From assembly GCA_017983615.1 (NCBI GenBank), contig JAGOBB010000012.1, positions 1-64,000 of the forward strand: a DNA stretch of 64,000 bases. Reading direction: 5' to 3'. Origin of the DNA: Azonexus sp. (GTDB lineage Bacteria > Pseudomonadota > Gammaproteobacteria > Burkholderiales > Rhodocyclaceae). The notes below the pieces were generated by a model, which ran no database searches, was not told where the DNA came from, and saw nothing but the letters and a program-made list of their open reading frames with translations. Every line of letters starts with the position of its first letter. The stretch's first letter is position 1. Positions 55,224 through 63,033 of the stretch are shown here, one piece after another. The translations under genes and the position numbers were made by a program.

Positions 55224-57012
55224 TTTTTTCCATCCTTTTCTCTTCGCTGATGATCACCAACTCTCTGGTCGCCCGTGTTATCGCCACATACAACAACCGC
55301 GCCTCCTCATCCTTCCGCCCTTCATCCACCACCCGCCCAGCCCCCGCTATCGCCACCAGCGGAAACTCCAGTCCCTTGCAGCTATGCATGGTCAGGAACT
55401 TCACGGTGTCTTCCTTTTCCGCGAAGGTGATGTCGTCCTGGTACGTGACCGGGATACCGGCTTTCCTTAGCGTGGCGAGTACCGGTTTGCCGATGCCGTA
55501 GTCGCGGTAGATGACGGCCATGTCGCTCCATGGGGTGCCGGTTTTGTGGGCTTCCTTGAGGTGTTTTGCGATGTAGTCGGCTTCTTCCTGGATGCTGGGC
55601 AGTTCGATCAGCAGTGGTTTGGGGCCGTGGCGGCCGGCGCTGATGGGGGTGACGAGCGGAATGCCGTCTTCGTCCGAGGCGGTCGGCTTGAGCAGGTCGC
55701 TGGCGATGCCGCTGGCCAGTTCGAGGACTTCCTGGGTGTTGCGGTAGTTGATCTTGAGGATGGTGGTGCGGCCCTGGGCCTGGATGCCGAGGCTCTTGAA
55801 GCTGAGTTTGCCGCGCTTTTCGCGGCCGTAGATGGATTGGGCGTCGTCGTAGAGGACGAGCAGCGAATTGGTGCTCGGATTGACCATCTGGGCGACGAGC
55901 TTGAGCCATTCGGGCTGGAAGTCGTGGCCTTCGTCGATCAGCACGGCGTCGTACTGGCCGGCCGGGATGATGTTGGCGTCGACGGCGCGGATGATGCGGT
56001 CGACGAGTTCACCAGCGTAAGCGTCGCTGTCCTTGTTGTTTTCCGGCAGACCGGCGTTGTAGGCGACGAGTTGCGCCCTGCACCATTGGTGGAAGGTGTG
56101 GACGTGGGCCTTCTCGGCCAGCCCCTTGGCCGCTATCGTGCGGGTCAGGCGCTTGGCCAGGGTGCGGTTGTAGCAGAGGATCAGAATCGGTCGGGCGCAG
56201 ATCTTGGCCAGATGTTCTGCCCGATAGCCGAGGATCAGCGTCTTGCCGCTGCCGGCCACGCCGTGGATGACGCGGTGGCCTTCGCCCAGGCTGCGGGCAA
56301 GTTGTTCCTGCTGCAGGTCCATGACACGGACGATATCGGGGATTTCCGGTTCCTGATCGTCGAACAGGCCGTTTTGCGTTGGTGCGGCAATGCGGATTTC
56401 CGGGAATAGATGCCAGCGGATGCGGTCGATTTGCGGCAGGGCGAGCGGTACGCTGCGGGCGAAGGGGAGCATGCCCCACAAGCGTTCCTGGAAAGCTTCG
56501 GCATCAACGCTTTCGGTCATTTCATCCTGGCAGATGACGCGGTGGGCTTCGATGACTTCGCCGAGGTTGGTGCTGTCGAATTGCTTGCGGCTGATGTTGG
56601 CCAGCACGACGCCGTAGCTCCACGGGAAGAGCAGGGTGCCCTGGAGGCGGCCGCTGTTGATGGTCAGCTGCGGGTCGCGTTGCAGCAGGTTGCTGACTTG
56701 GTGGGCGTATTGCCGGGCTTGTTCCAGCGGATTGGCGACGCGCTTGAGGCCGTTGGGGGTGAGGATGCTGGTGCTTTGGCGGTCGATGTCCTGGATCGTA
56801 TCCAGCTTCCAGTCCTTGACCTCCAGTACCAGCAAACCACGGCGGGGGTTGAAGACGACGAAATCGGGATGCACATTGCGCGGCCCGAGCGGTACGTCGT
56901 ACCAGAGCATCCAGTCGTCTTCGAGCTTCTGTTCTAGGCGGTTGGCGAAGCGTCGCTCGCCGCCGGTCATATTCGAGACGCAAGTGCCGATTGCCGGTAT
57001 CAGCGTAGCCAA
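55216..57012 (-). CDS. NERD-domain nuclease fused to UvrD-type helicase
   Basis: This 598-residue protein has an N-terminal NERD nuclease-related domain (about 15-130) with PDFVVFNPRRG and LEVKDW. A superfamily 1 helicase follows: Walker A HGVAGSGKT near residue 245, Walker B LIDEGHDF, motif IV-V segments ILKINYRNT and TMHSCKGLEFPLV, and motif VI VAITRATREL. The acidic and Lys residues of the nuclease site are present. TTG start with GGGAG just upstream; the next good ATG would trim 14 residues. It is coupled to the AbiC-like gene, suggesting nucleic-acid sensing or cutting in defence. Confidence 0.85.
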   Translation of the reverse strand: MATLIPAIGTCVSNMTGGERRFANRLEQKLEDDWMLWYDVPLGPRNVHPDFVVFNPRRGLLVLEVKDWKLDTIQDIDRQSTSILTPNGLKRVANPLEQARQYAHQVSNLLQRDPQLTINSGRLQGTLLFPWSYGVVLANISRKQFDSTNLGEVIEAHRVICQDEMTESVDAEAFQERLWGMLPFARSVPLALPQIDRIRWHLFPEIRIAAPTQNGLFDDQEPEIPDIVRVMDLQQEQLARSLGEGHRVIHGVAGSGKTLILGYRAEHLAKICARPILILCYNRTLAKRLTRTIAAKGLAEKAHVHTFHQWCRAQLVAYNAGLPENNKDSDAYAGELVDRIIRAVDANIIPAGQYDAVLIDEGHDFQPEWLKLVAQMVNPSTNSLLVLYDDAQSIYGREKRGKLSFKSLGIQAQGRTTILKINYRNTQEVLELASGIASDLLKPTASDEDGIPLVTPISAGRHGPKPLLIELPSIQEEADYIAKHLKEAHKTGTPWSDMAVIYRDYGIGKPVLATLRKAGIPVTYQDDITFAEKEDTVKFLTMHSCKGLEFPLVAIAGAGRVVDEGRKDEEARLLYVAITRATRELVIISEEKRMEKND

Positions 57013-57095
57013 AACCGCTCCCTATGCTTTTGTATTTGTCAGATTATGCCATTCAAAAGTTATTGGGAGTTTTGATAATTTGTCAGATTCGTGAA

Positions 57096-58487
57096 TTACC
57101 AAACAAAAAACACCAGCGTCCAGATCGTTGCCATCAGCGCGACCGGCACCAACATGGCCAGCCCGGAAATTGATTTTTGGGCAAAATTTGCTTCCGACCG
57201 TAGCATTAGCTGGATAGTCAGCCACAGGCTGCCCAAACAGCCGGCGCTGAGCAGTCCGATGCGGAAGGTCGGCAGCCAGCCGAGCCACAAGTGTTCGGCT
57301 TTCAGGTGGGTGACGGTGAGCATCGACAGGCCGAGGATGACACTGGCCGCGGCGAGCGGGGTCAGGGCGAGGGTGAAGCGTTGCCAGGTCAGGTGTTCGG
57401 TCTTCAGCAGGCGGGCGGCGATGGCCGGGCCGATCAGTAGCAGGCTGCCGAGCAGGAAGCCGCCGCCGAGCAGGTAGGCGAGGATCAGCGCGCCGTCGAG
57501 CCAGGTGAAAAGGTCGCTGGCTTCCGGGTAGTGGGTGAGCAGCCACCAGGGCACGTCGTTGTCGAGCAGCGCGAAGTGGTCGTGCTCGACCAGCCATTCG
57601 GCGAGCGCCAGCTTGGCGTGCAGGAACCACGGGCTGAGCGTCCACTGGAAGGCGGCGGTGGCAACGCCGAGCACGCCGTAGACGAGCGTCAGCGCGTCCG
57701 GCGTCCGGGCCGGGTTGTTGAAGTCGAGGATTTCGCTGAACGGCGAACGGGCGGCGTAGGTGACGGCATCGCGCTGGCCGGCGCAGCGGCCGCAGCTATG
57801 GCATTCGGAGGCGCTGGTCATGCGCCGGACGTCGAGCAGCGGGGCGCAATTGACCGGCTCGAAGTCACCCTGGTGGCGATCCCAGGCGGCGCGGTCGACT
57901 TTGTAGTGCAGCGGGGCGATCTTGGCGAGTACGGCGAAGACGCCCGAGGCCGGGCACAGGTAGCGGCACCAGATGCGCTTCTCACGGCCGTAGAGCAGGC
58001 CGATGCCGGCGGCGGCGACGGTCGATCCGCCGAGGACCAGCAGGGCGGCCTGCGGGTATTCGTAAACGCTGACCAGTTGGCCGTAAACGGTGGTGCACAC
58101 GAAGGCGATGAAGGGCCAGCCCGACCACTTGAGCCAGCGCGGCAGGGCCTTGCCGCGGCCGTACTGGCTGACCCATTCGGAGACGGCGCCTTCCGGGCAG
58201 AACAGGCCGCACCAGACGCGGCCCATGGTCACCGTGGCGATCATGACGCCCGGCCACCACAGGCCCCAGAAGCAGAATTGCGCGAACAGCCGGAGGTTGT
58301 CCCAGATGTGCGCGTCTTCCGGCGGCAAAGGCAAAAACGCCGGGATGATGACCATCGCGGCGTAGAGGATGACGATCAGCCACTGGATGCCGATGATCAG
58401 GCGGCGGTTGCGGCGCAGGAAGAGGCCGATTTTTTCCAGCCGGTTGCGCGGGCGGCTGGGGTGAAACTGAATGACCTGCTCAGCCAT
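57096..58487 (-). CDS. ftrD: Ferredoxin-like membrane protein FtrD of the FTR1 iron system
   Basis: This 463-residue NapH/NosR-type protein has about 8-10 membrane helices. Polyferredoxin Cys motifs are RVWCGLFCPEG, RIWCRYLCPASG and ECHSCGRCAG with an earlier CAPLL. FtrD-type proteins are thought to move electrons in FtrABCD ferrous-iron uptake. The ATG at 58487 overlaps ftrC and has GGAG at 8 bases. A dispersed repeat is in frame near the C-terminus (57168-57210, reading MLRSEANFAQKS). Its last ~82 codons are duplicated at 53991-54235. Symbol by analogy with Bordetella ftrABCD. Confidence 0.85.
   Translation of the reverse strand: MAEQVIQFHPSRPRNRLEKIGLFLRRNRRLIIGIQWLIVILYAAMVIIPAFLPLPPEDAHIWDNLRLFAQFCFWGLWWPGVMIATVTMGRVWCGLFCPEGAVSEWVSQYGRGKALPRWLKWSGWPFIAFVCTTVYGQLVSVYEYPQAALLVLGGSTVAAAGIGLLYGREKRIWCRYLCPASGVFAVLAKIAPLHYKVDRAAWDRHQGDFEPVNCAPLLDVRRMTSASECHSCGRCAGQRDAVTYAARSPFSEILDFNNPARTPDALTLVYGVLGVATAAFQWTLSPWFLHAKLALAEWLVEHDHFALLDNDVPWWLLTHYPEASDLFTWLDGALILAYLLGGGFLLGSLLLIGPAIAARLLKTEHLTWQRFTLALTPLAAASVILGLSMLTVTHLKAEHLWLGWLPTFRIGLLSAGCLGSLWLTIQLMLRSEANFAQKSISGLAMLVPVALMATIWTLVFFVW
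57168..57210 (-). repeat. Dispersed repeat copy 15, inside ftrD
   Basis: The reverse complement reads GCTAATGCTACGGTCGGAAG, then a tail with TTTTGCCCAAAAATCAATTT. It is translated in frame 2 of the element (MLRSEANFAQK) on the cytoplasmic loop before the last helix. Confidence 0.8.
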
Positions 58488-59283
58488 GGCCAGTTCTCCG
58501 CCAGGCAATCAGCACGATGCCCCAGTAGCTCAGCCAGGCGAGCAGGCCGCTCAACGTCGGGCGGGCTCGGTAGCCGGAGAAGTCGGCGAGCAGCTTGCCG
58601 CCGGTCGTCGTGTCGTCGAGCAGCCGTGAGCTGTCCCACACCGGGTCGAGCAGCGGCGGCAGCCAACCGGCGCCGATCAGGCGGTCGATGGCGGTGAGCA
58701 GCAGGGCCGAGGCGAGGATCAGTAGCAGGATGGACGACAGGCGCAGGAGCAGCGCGATATTCAGGCGGGCCAGGCTGCGGGCGGCCAGCCAGGCGGTGGC
58801 GCCGGCCGCGCCAAAGCCGGCCAGCGAACCGACCCACAGTGGCATCAGGTCGCCGGCCTGGGCGAGGCCGTAGAGAAAGATCACCGTTTCGGCCCCTTCG
58901 CGGGCGACGGCCAGGGCGGCGACGACGGCAACACCCAGGTAGCCGGAACGTTCGCGGGCCGCCGCCAGGTCGGCATGCAGGCGGGCCTTCATCTGCCGGC
59001 CGTGCTTGCGCATCCACAGCACCATCTGGGTGATCAGGCCGGCGGCGACGAACAGCGTCGCGGTCTGGAAGATCTCCAGCGCCTCGCCGGTCAGTTCGTC
59101 CTGCACGCTGAGCAAGGCCCAGCCGAGCAGCAGGGCCAGCCCGGCCCCGGCAGCGAGACCGCCGAACAGCGCGCGCTTGCCCTTGCCGCTGGCGTCGTTG
59201 GCCTGCAACCAGGCGAAAAGTATCCCGGCGATCAGGAAAGCTTCGAGGCTCTCCCGCCAGACGACAAAAAATGCGTTACCCAT
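58480..59283 (-). CDS. ftrC: FTR1-family iron permease
   Basis: This 267-residue permease has seven membrane helices and the two iron-binding REXXE motifs: WRESLEAF near residue 9 and AREGAETV near residue 128. It is the permease of the FtrABCD system. It overlaps ftrD by 8 bp and lies ~83 bp after ftrB. The weak CCAGCC-type motifs (AGCTGGCTGGCGG at 59353) lie in the spacer and in ftrB's end. Confidence 0.93.
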   Translation of the reverse strand: MGNAFFVVWRESLEAFLIAGILFAWLQANDASGKGKRALFGGLAAGAGLALLLGWALLSVQDELTGEALEIFQTATLFVAAGLITQMVLWMRKHGRQMKARLHADLAAARERSGYLGVAVVAALAVAREGAETVIFLYGLAQAGDLMPLWVGSLAGFGAAGATAWLAARSLARLNIALLLRLSSILLLILASALLLTAIDRLIGAGWLPPLLDPVWDSSRLLDDTTTGGKLLADFSGYRARPTLSGLLAWLSYWGIVLIAWRRTGHG

Positions 59284-59366
59284 CTGCTGCTCCGAGCTTG
59301 CTGGCTATCTGGCCTGATCCGCCCATTGCGAAGCAGACCAGTGGTTTCAATTAGCTGGCTGGCGGT

Positions 59367-59699
59367 TTATTTGGCGACGATCCGGCCTTGGCCGGTGTCC
59401 GGATGGAAATCGTCAAAAAACTTGTAGGTACCCGGTCGCATCGGGAAAAACACCAGGTTCCGGGTGACGCCGGGGGCGAGCACCAGTTCCTTCTTCAATT
59501 CCAGGCTCTCGAATTCCGTGGCACCCGGCCCTTCGTTCTTGACCTCCAGCCGGAAGCGAACGCCGGCCGGCACTTCGACCGTTTCGGGGAAAAACCGGCC
59601 GTTCTTCATCAGTAGCTTGAAAGTTGGCATGTCGTCGGCAAATGCTACGGTCGGCGCCAAAAAAAGGCCAAAAACCACGGAAAGGAGCGCGCGTTTCAT
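59367..59699 (-). CDS. ftrB: Periplasmic cupredoxin-like protein FtrB
   Basis: This 110-residue protein has a signal peptide (1-21, VAFA-DD) and a cupredoxin domain (MKNGRFFPETVEVPAG, FPMRPGTYKFFDDFHPDTG). In Bordetella-type systems FtrB works with FtrA to oxidise Fe(2+) for FtrC. The canonical Cys of blue copper proteins is absent, as in this subgroup. The hydrophobic core and cleavage region of the signal peptide (VFGLFLAPTVAFA) are encoded by a dispersed-repeat copy read in reverse. It lies 10 bp after the porin-like gene. Confidence 0.87.
   Translation of the reverse strand: MKRALLSVVFGLFLAPTVAFADDMPTFKLLMKNGRFFPETVEVPAGVRFRLEVKNEGPGATEFESLELKKELVLAPGVTRNLVFFPMRPGTYKFFDDFHPDTGQGRIVAK
59637..59676 (+). 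repeat. Dispersed repeat copy 16, forming the ftrB signal peptide
   Basis: GGCAAATGCTACGGTCGGCG, then A-runs and GGCCAAAAACC, close to full consensus. It lies antisense to ftrB and is translated as FGLFLAPTVAFA. Confidence 0.9.
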
Positions 59700-59708
59700 G
59701 GAGATTCC

Positions 59709-61217
59709 TCAGTAGGCGATGTTGGCGCGCAGGGCGAAGACCTTGACCGCCTTGCCATTCGAATTGCCGCCGCCGTCGACGACGTACTGGAAGTCCGGCG
59801 TCAGTTCGAATTGCGGTGCGATGCGCAGGCGATAGTAGATTTCGGCCAGCTTCTCCGCGCCGCGCGGCGTGAAGGTGAAGGCCGCCTGCGTCTGGGCGTC
59901 ATCCAGCCAGGCGGTGACCGTCGAATTGCGATAGGCCTTGCCCGACTGCAGCCAGGCGCCGGCGATGCCGATGGCGTCGGCGGCGCGGCCCCAGTAGCTG
60001 CCGTTAAATTCGGCGCCGGCCGTGGCTGCCTGGTTGAACGGCAATTCGCCGCTGATCAGCTTGCCGTAGCGGCCGAAGAGGGTGACCCCGTCACCGACGC
60101 GCTGGTCGACCGAGACGCCGACCCCGGTGTGCTTGGTGACGTTGCCGTCGAAATCGGTGCCCTGGCTGCGGTTCCAGGCGTAGCCCCGGTAGTTGCCGGT
60201 CAGGCCGCCGAACAGCTTCAACTGTTTCTCGGCCTGCACCATCAGCAGCGGCGACGACAGGCTGCGCTGGTAGTTGGCGCCGCGGTCGCCGGCGCCGAAG
60301 ACGCCGAGCGACAAGCGCCAGGGTTCCGCCTTGTTGAACCAGTTGAGGTAGGAGACGACGAAACCGGGCTGGAAACCGTTGGCATCGACACCGACTTCGC
60401 CGCCGGCATCGAGCAGCGGATTGTGGACGAAGACCGAGTTCAGGAACTGTTTGGCCTCGTCGCCGCCGCCGGCGTTCTGGTCGAAGAAGCCGAAGATGTC
60501 CATCTTGCCGAAGGTGACCTCCAGCGTCTCCCGCGAGTAGGGCTTGAAGCCGAGGAAGGGCAGCGGAATGGCGGCCTGGTACCAGGCCTGGCCGAGGATG
60601 GTCACCGAATCGTCCGGGCTGGAACCGGAGGCGCGGAAGGCCAGCGCATTCGGCGCGCTGGCGAAATGGCCGAGGTTGCTGAAAGTGGCGTTGAGCCCCA
60701 GGCCCTGGCCCATGCGCAGGTGGGCGAAGAGCTTGTGTTCGATGTCGCCGATGGCGGCCAGCGGCAGTTCCACCGAGACGTCGGCCCGGTAGTTGAGTTG
60801 CGAACTGCCGTTCTCAATGCCGCCCGGCAGTCCGCTGGCATGCTGGCCGACGGTCGCCAGCGAGGCGCTGACCTTGATGCCTTCCAGTCCTTCGGCGATC
60901 TTCGCGGCCTTCTTCATTTCTAGCGCGTCCTTCTCGACGGCTTTCAGGCGCACCGTCAGTTCCGGCTCGTATTGCGACAGACGCGGGCTGTCGAGGCCGG
61001 CGGCAACGGCGTCGCTTTCGTCCTTCAGCGTCTTGACCTGCTGTTCCAGTCCGCTGTTGCGGGCCTCCAGCTTTTTCTCCAGCTCGGCGTTGCGGGCTTC
61101 GAGTTTTTCCAGCCGGGCGGTCAGCTTCTCCAGCAACTCGATTTCCTTGGGGCCGGCCAGGGCGGGCACGGCCAGCCCCGCCGCGACCAGCGCAGCGGTA
61201 ATTTTGGCGAGCTTCAT
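59709..61217 (-). CDS. Outer-membrane porin-like protein with N-terminal coiled coil
   Basis: This 502-residue protein has a signal peptide (1-21, PALA-G) and a coiled coil (about 25-65: LLEKLTARLEKLEARNAEL). A beta-barrel-like domain rich in alternating and aromatic residues follows and ends in KVFALRANIAY. Glycine-rich turns and the terminal aromatic fit an outer-membrane channel tethered like S-layer-type porins. I cannot name the family with certainty. It lies between ftrA (2 bp) and ftrB (10 bp), so it may be the outer-membrane entry for this iron system. Confidence 0.72.
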   Translation of the reverse strand: MKLAKITAALVAAGLAVPALAGPKEIELLEKLTARLEKLEARNAELEKKLEARNSGLEQQVKTLKDESDAVAAGLDSPRLSQYEPELTVRLKAVEKDALEMKKAAKIAEGLEGIKVSASLATVGQHASGLPGGIENGSSQLNYRADVSVELPLAAIGDIEHKLFAHLRMGQGLGLNATFSNLGHFASAPNALAFRASGSSPDDSVTILGQAWYQAAIPLPFLGFKPYSRETLEVTFGKMDIFGFFDQNAGGGDEAKQFLNSVFVHNPLLDAGGEVGVDANGFQPGFVVSYLNWFNKAEPWRLSLGVFGAGDRGANYQRSLSSPLLMVQAEKQLKLFGGLTGNYRGYAWNRSQGTDFDGNVTKHTGVGVSVDQRVGDGVTLFGRYGKLISGELPFNQAATAGAEFNGSYWGRAADAIGIAGAWLQSGKAYRNSTVTAWLDDAQTQAAFTFTPRGAEKLAEIYYRLRIAPQFELTPDFQYVVDGGGNSNGKAVKVFALRANIAY

Positions 61218-61219
61218 GA

Positions 61220-61765
61220 TCAGTAGCCGCCTTTTTTGCCGATGCCGACGTAGGTGAATTCGTACTCGACTTCAAACGGCTTGAACCACGGACGGACGCC
61301 GGTCGCACGGTCGGTATGGCGGCCGAAGTGGGCGTGCGGGTTGGCCGACGGCGGCAGGATGGTGTATTTCACCTTGTACTTGCCCGGGCCGGCCAGTTTG
61401 ACGTTGTCGCCATAGTGCGGGCCATCGTTGGCGACCATCGGCATGAAATCGCCGGCCACCTTGAAGTCGCCACCGATCTTGCTGACCTCGAACTTGATCA
61501 TCAGGTAGGGCATCCAGGCGCCTTCCTCGAAGCCGTTCGGGTTATTGGCCAGGGCGTGGATGTCGGCTTCCAGGTGGATGTCTGATTCGGAAGCCTTCTT
61601 CATCATCCCGTCCGGTTCCATTTCGACCGGCTGCAGATAGACGGCTGCGATTTCCATGCCGGCGCGTTGCTGCGGGACACCAATCGGGTATTCGAGGGCC
61701 AGCGCCGGAGCGGACAGTGCGGCGGACAAGGCCAGTGCGGATAGAAGATTTTTTTCGGTCAGCAT
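61220..61765 (-). CDS. ftrA: Periplasmic iron-binding protein FtrA (P19/Tp34 family)
   Basis: This 181-residue protein has a signal peptide (1-23) and the P19 fold pattern: VEMEPDG, ESDIHLEADIHA, DFMPMVANDGPHYGDNVKL and NPHAHFGRHTD. His, Met and Glu residues for Cu/Fe binding are in these segments. P19 proteins bind iron in the periplasm for FTR1-type uptake. Upstream lies a CAAGCCAGCC/(CTGG)5 motif. ExbD ends 84 bp upstream of its start. Confidence 0.92.
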   Translation of the reverse strand: MLTEKNLLSALALSAALSAPALALEYPIGVPQQRAGMEIAAVYLQPVEMEPDGMMKKASESDIHLEADIHALANNPNGFEEGAWMPYLMIKFEVSKIGGDFKVAGDFMPMVANDGPHYGDNVKLAGPGKYKVKYTILPPSANPHAHFGRHTDRATGVRPWFKPFEVEYEFTYVGIGKKGGY

Positions 61766-61785
61766 GCTGAGACTCCCGGTTTTCT

Positions 61786-61825
61786 CTGGCTGGCTGGCTG
61801 GCTGGCGATCCGCGTGGCTGGCTTG
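61786..61825 (-). promoter_or_regulatory. CAAGCCAGCC plus (CCAG)5 motif ahead of ftrA
   Basis: On the gene strand: CAAGCCAGCC, 9 bases, then GCCAGCCAGCCAGCCAGCCAG. The tetranucleotide run could vary in length by slippage. The motif is shared with the siderophore receptor and bfrA. Confidence 0.5.
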
Positions 61826-61848
61826 AGGATGGTTTAATGAAGGAAAAA

Positions 61849-62274
61849 CTAGCGCGCTTCGGTCCCCGGCTGGGTGACGAAGCCGATTTTGGTCAAGCCG
61901 GCCCGGCGGGCGGCGCTCATCGTTTCAGCGACAGCGTCGTAACGGGTGGCGCGGTCGGCCTTCAGATGCATTTCGACGTTGGCGTCCTGCGCCACGGCCG
62001 CGCGGAACTTCTGCTCCAGGCCATCGCGGTCGACCGTGTCGTTGCCGACATAGACGATGTTCTCGCCGGTGATCGACACCTGCAGCGTCAGCGGCTTTTC
62101 CGGTATCGGCGTGCTGGCGGCGCGTGGCAGGTCGACCTTGACCTGATGCGTCATCAGCGGCGCGGTGATGATGAAGATGATCAGCAGGACCAGCATCACG
62201 TCGACCAGTGGGGTCATGTTGATTTCCGCCGTCGGCATCTGGCTGCCCGGCGAATTGAAGCTGCCCAGCGCCAT
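61849..62274 (-). CDS. exbD: Biopolymer transport protein ExbD
   Basis: This 141-residue protein has one N-terminal membrane helix (about 20-40, VDVMLVLLIIFIITAPL) with the proton-path Asp in MTPLVDVML. A periplasmic domain ends in RRAGLTKIGFVTQ. Part of the ExbB-ExbD-TonB motor energising the TonB receptors of the region. The ATG at 62274 is 1 bp from the exbB stop. Confidence 0.93.
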   Translation of the reverse strand: MALGSFNSPGSQMPTAEINMTPLVDVMLVLLIIFIITAPLMTHQVKVDLPRAASTPIPEKPLTLQVSITGENIVYVGNDTVDRDGLEQKFRAAVAQDANVEMHLKADRATRYDAVAETMSAARRAGLTKIGFVTQPGTEAR

Positions 62275-62275
62275 C

Positions 62276-63031
62276 TCAGGCCACCTCGGCGGCGGCCCGG
62301 GCGCGCATCGGATGGATCTGCGCGCTGTTGGCGACAAACGGCTTGCCCACCGTGAAGAAGGCATGCAGGTCGTGAGCAAAGGCATCGAGATCGGCCAGCA
62401 CGACGCGGTTGGAGCGGGTAAAGGCGTTGTAGGCGAAGACGGCGGGCAGGGCGACGGCGAGGCCGGCGGCGGTCATGATCAGCGCCTCGCCGACCGGGCC
62501 GGCCACCTTTTCCAGTGCCGCCTGGCCGGACAGGCCGATGGCGACCAGCGCGTGGTAGATGCCCCAGACGGTGCCGAACAGGCCGACGAAAGGCGCCGTG
62601 GCACCGGTCGTGGCGAGCAGGGTCAGGCCGTTCTCCATGCTCGCCTGCGTGCCGGACAGTTGCTGGCGCAGGGCGCGTTCCATCTGCTCGGCCGGGTCGA
62701 AGCGCGAGACCAGGCGGCCGCTGACCGCTTCGCAGTCGTTGTTGCAGCAATTCGCCTGGCTGGCCAGTTGGGCGTAGGGGCTGTCGTTCCCGGCCTGGTT
62801 CAGGCGTTCGATGCCCTCGGCGACGCTGCTCGCCGCCCAGAAGGCGGCGACCGCCCTGGCGGCACGACGAACCCGGAACCAGTCCCAGGCCTTGGCCAGG
62901 ATCAGGTACCAGCTGGCCACCGACATCGCGATCAGGATGTAGGCAACGGAATGCGAAACGAGATCGCCACTGGCCCACAGATGGGCGAATCCGAAGGCGT
63001 TTTGCGCCGCTTCCTGAATGTTTTCCTGCAT
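62276..63031 (-). CDS. exbB: Biopolymer transport protein ExbB
   Basis: This 251-residue proton channel has three membrane helices: one at about 30-47, the others around TTGATAPFVGLFGTVWGIYHAL and EALIMTAAGLAVALPAV. It forms the ExbBD motor. The ATG at 63031 is used; TTG 63037 overlaps the tonB stop. An unusual CCNNDCEAV in the cytoplasmic loop holds three cysteines. Confidence 0.93.
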   Translation of the reverse strand: MQENIQEAAQNAFGFAHLWASGDLVSHSVAYILIAMSVASWYLILAKAWDWFRVRRAARAVAAFWAASSVAEGIERLNQAGNDSPYAQLASQANCCNNDCEAVSGRLVSRFDPAEQMERALRQQLSGTQASMENGLTLLATTGATAPFVGLFGTVWGIYHALVAIGLSGQAALEKVAGPVGEALIMTAAGLAVALPAVFAYNAFTRSNRVVLADLDAFAHDLHAFFTVGKPFVANSAQIHPMRARAAAEVA

Positions 63032-63033
63032 GT

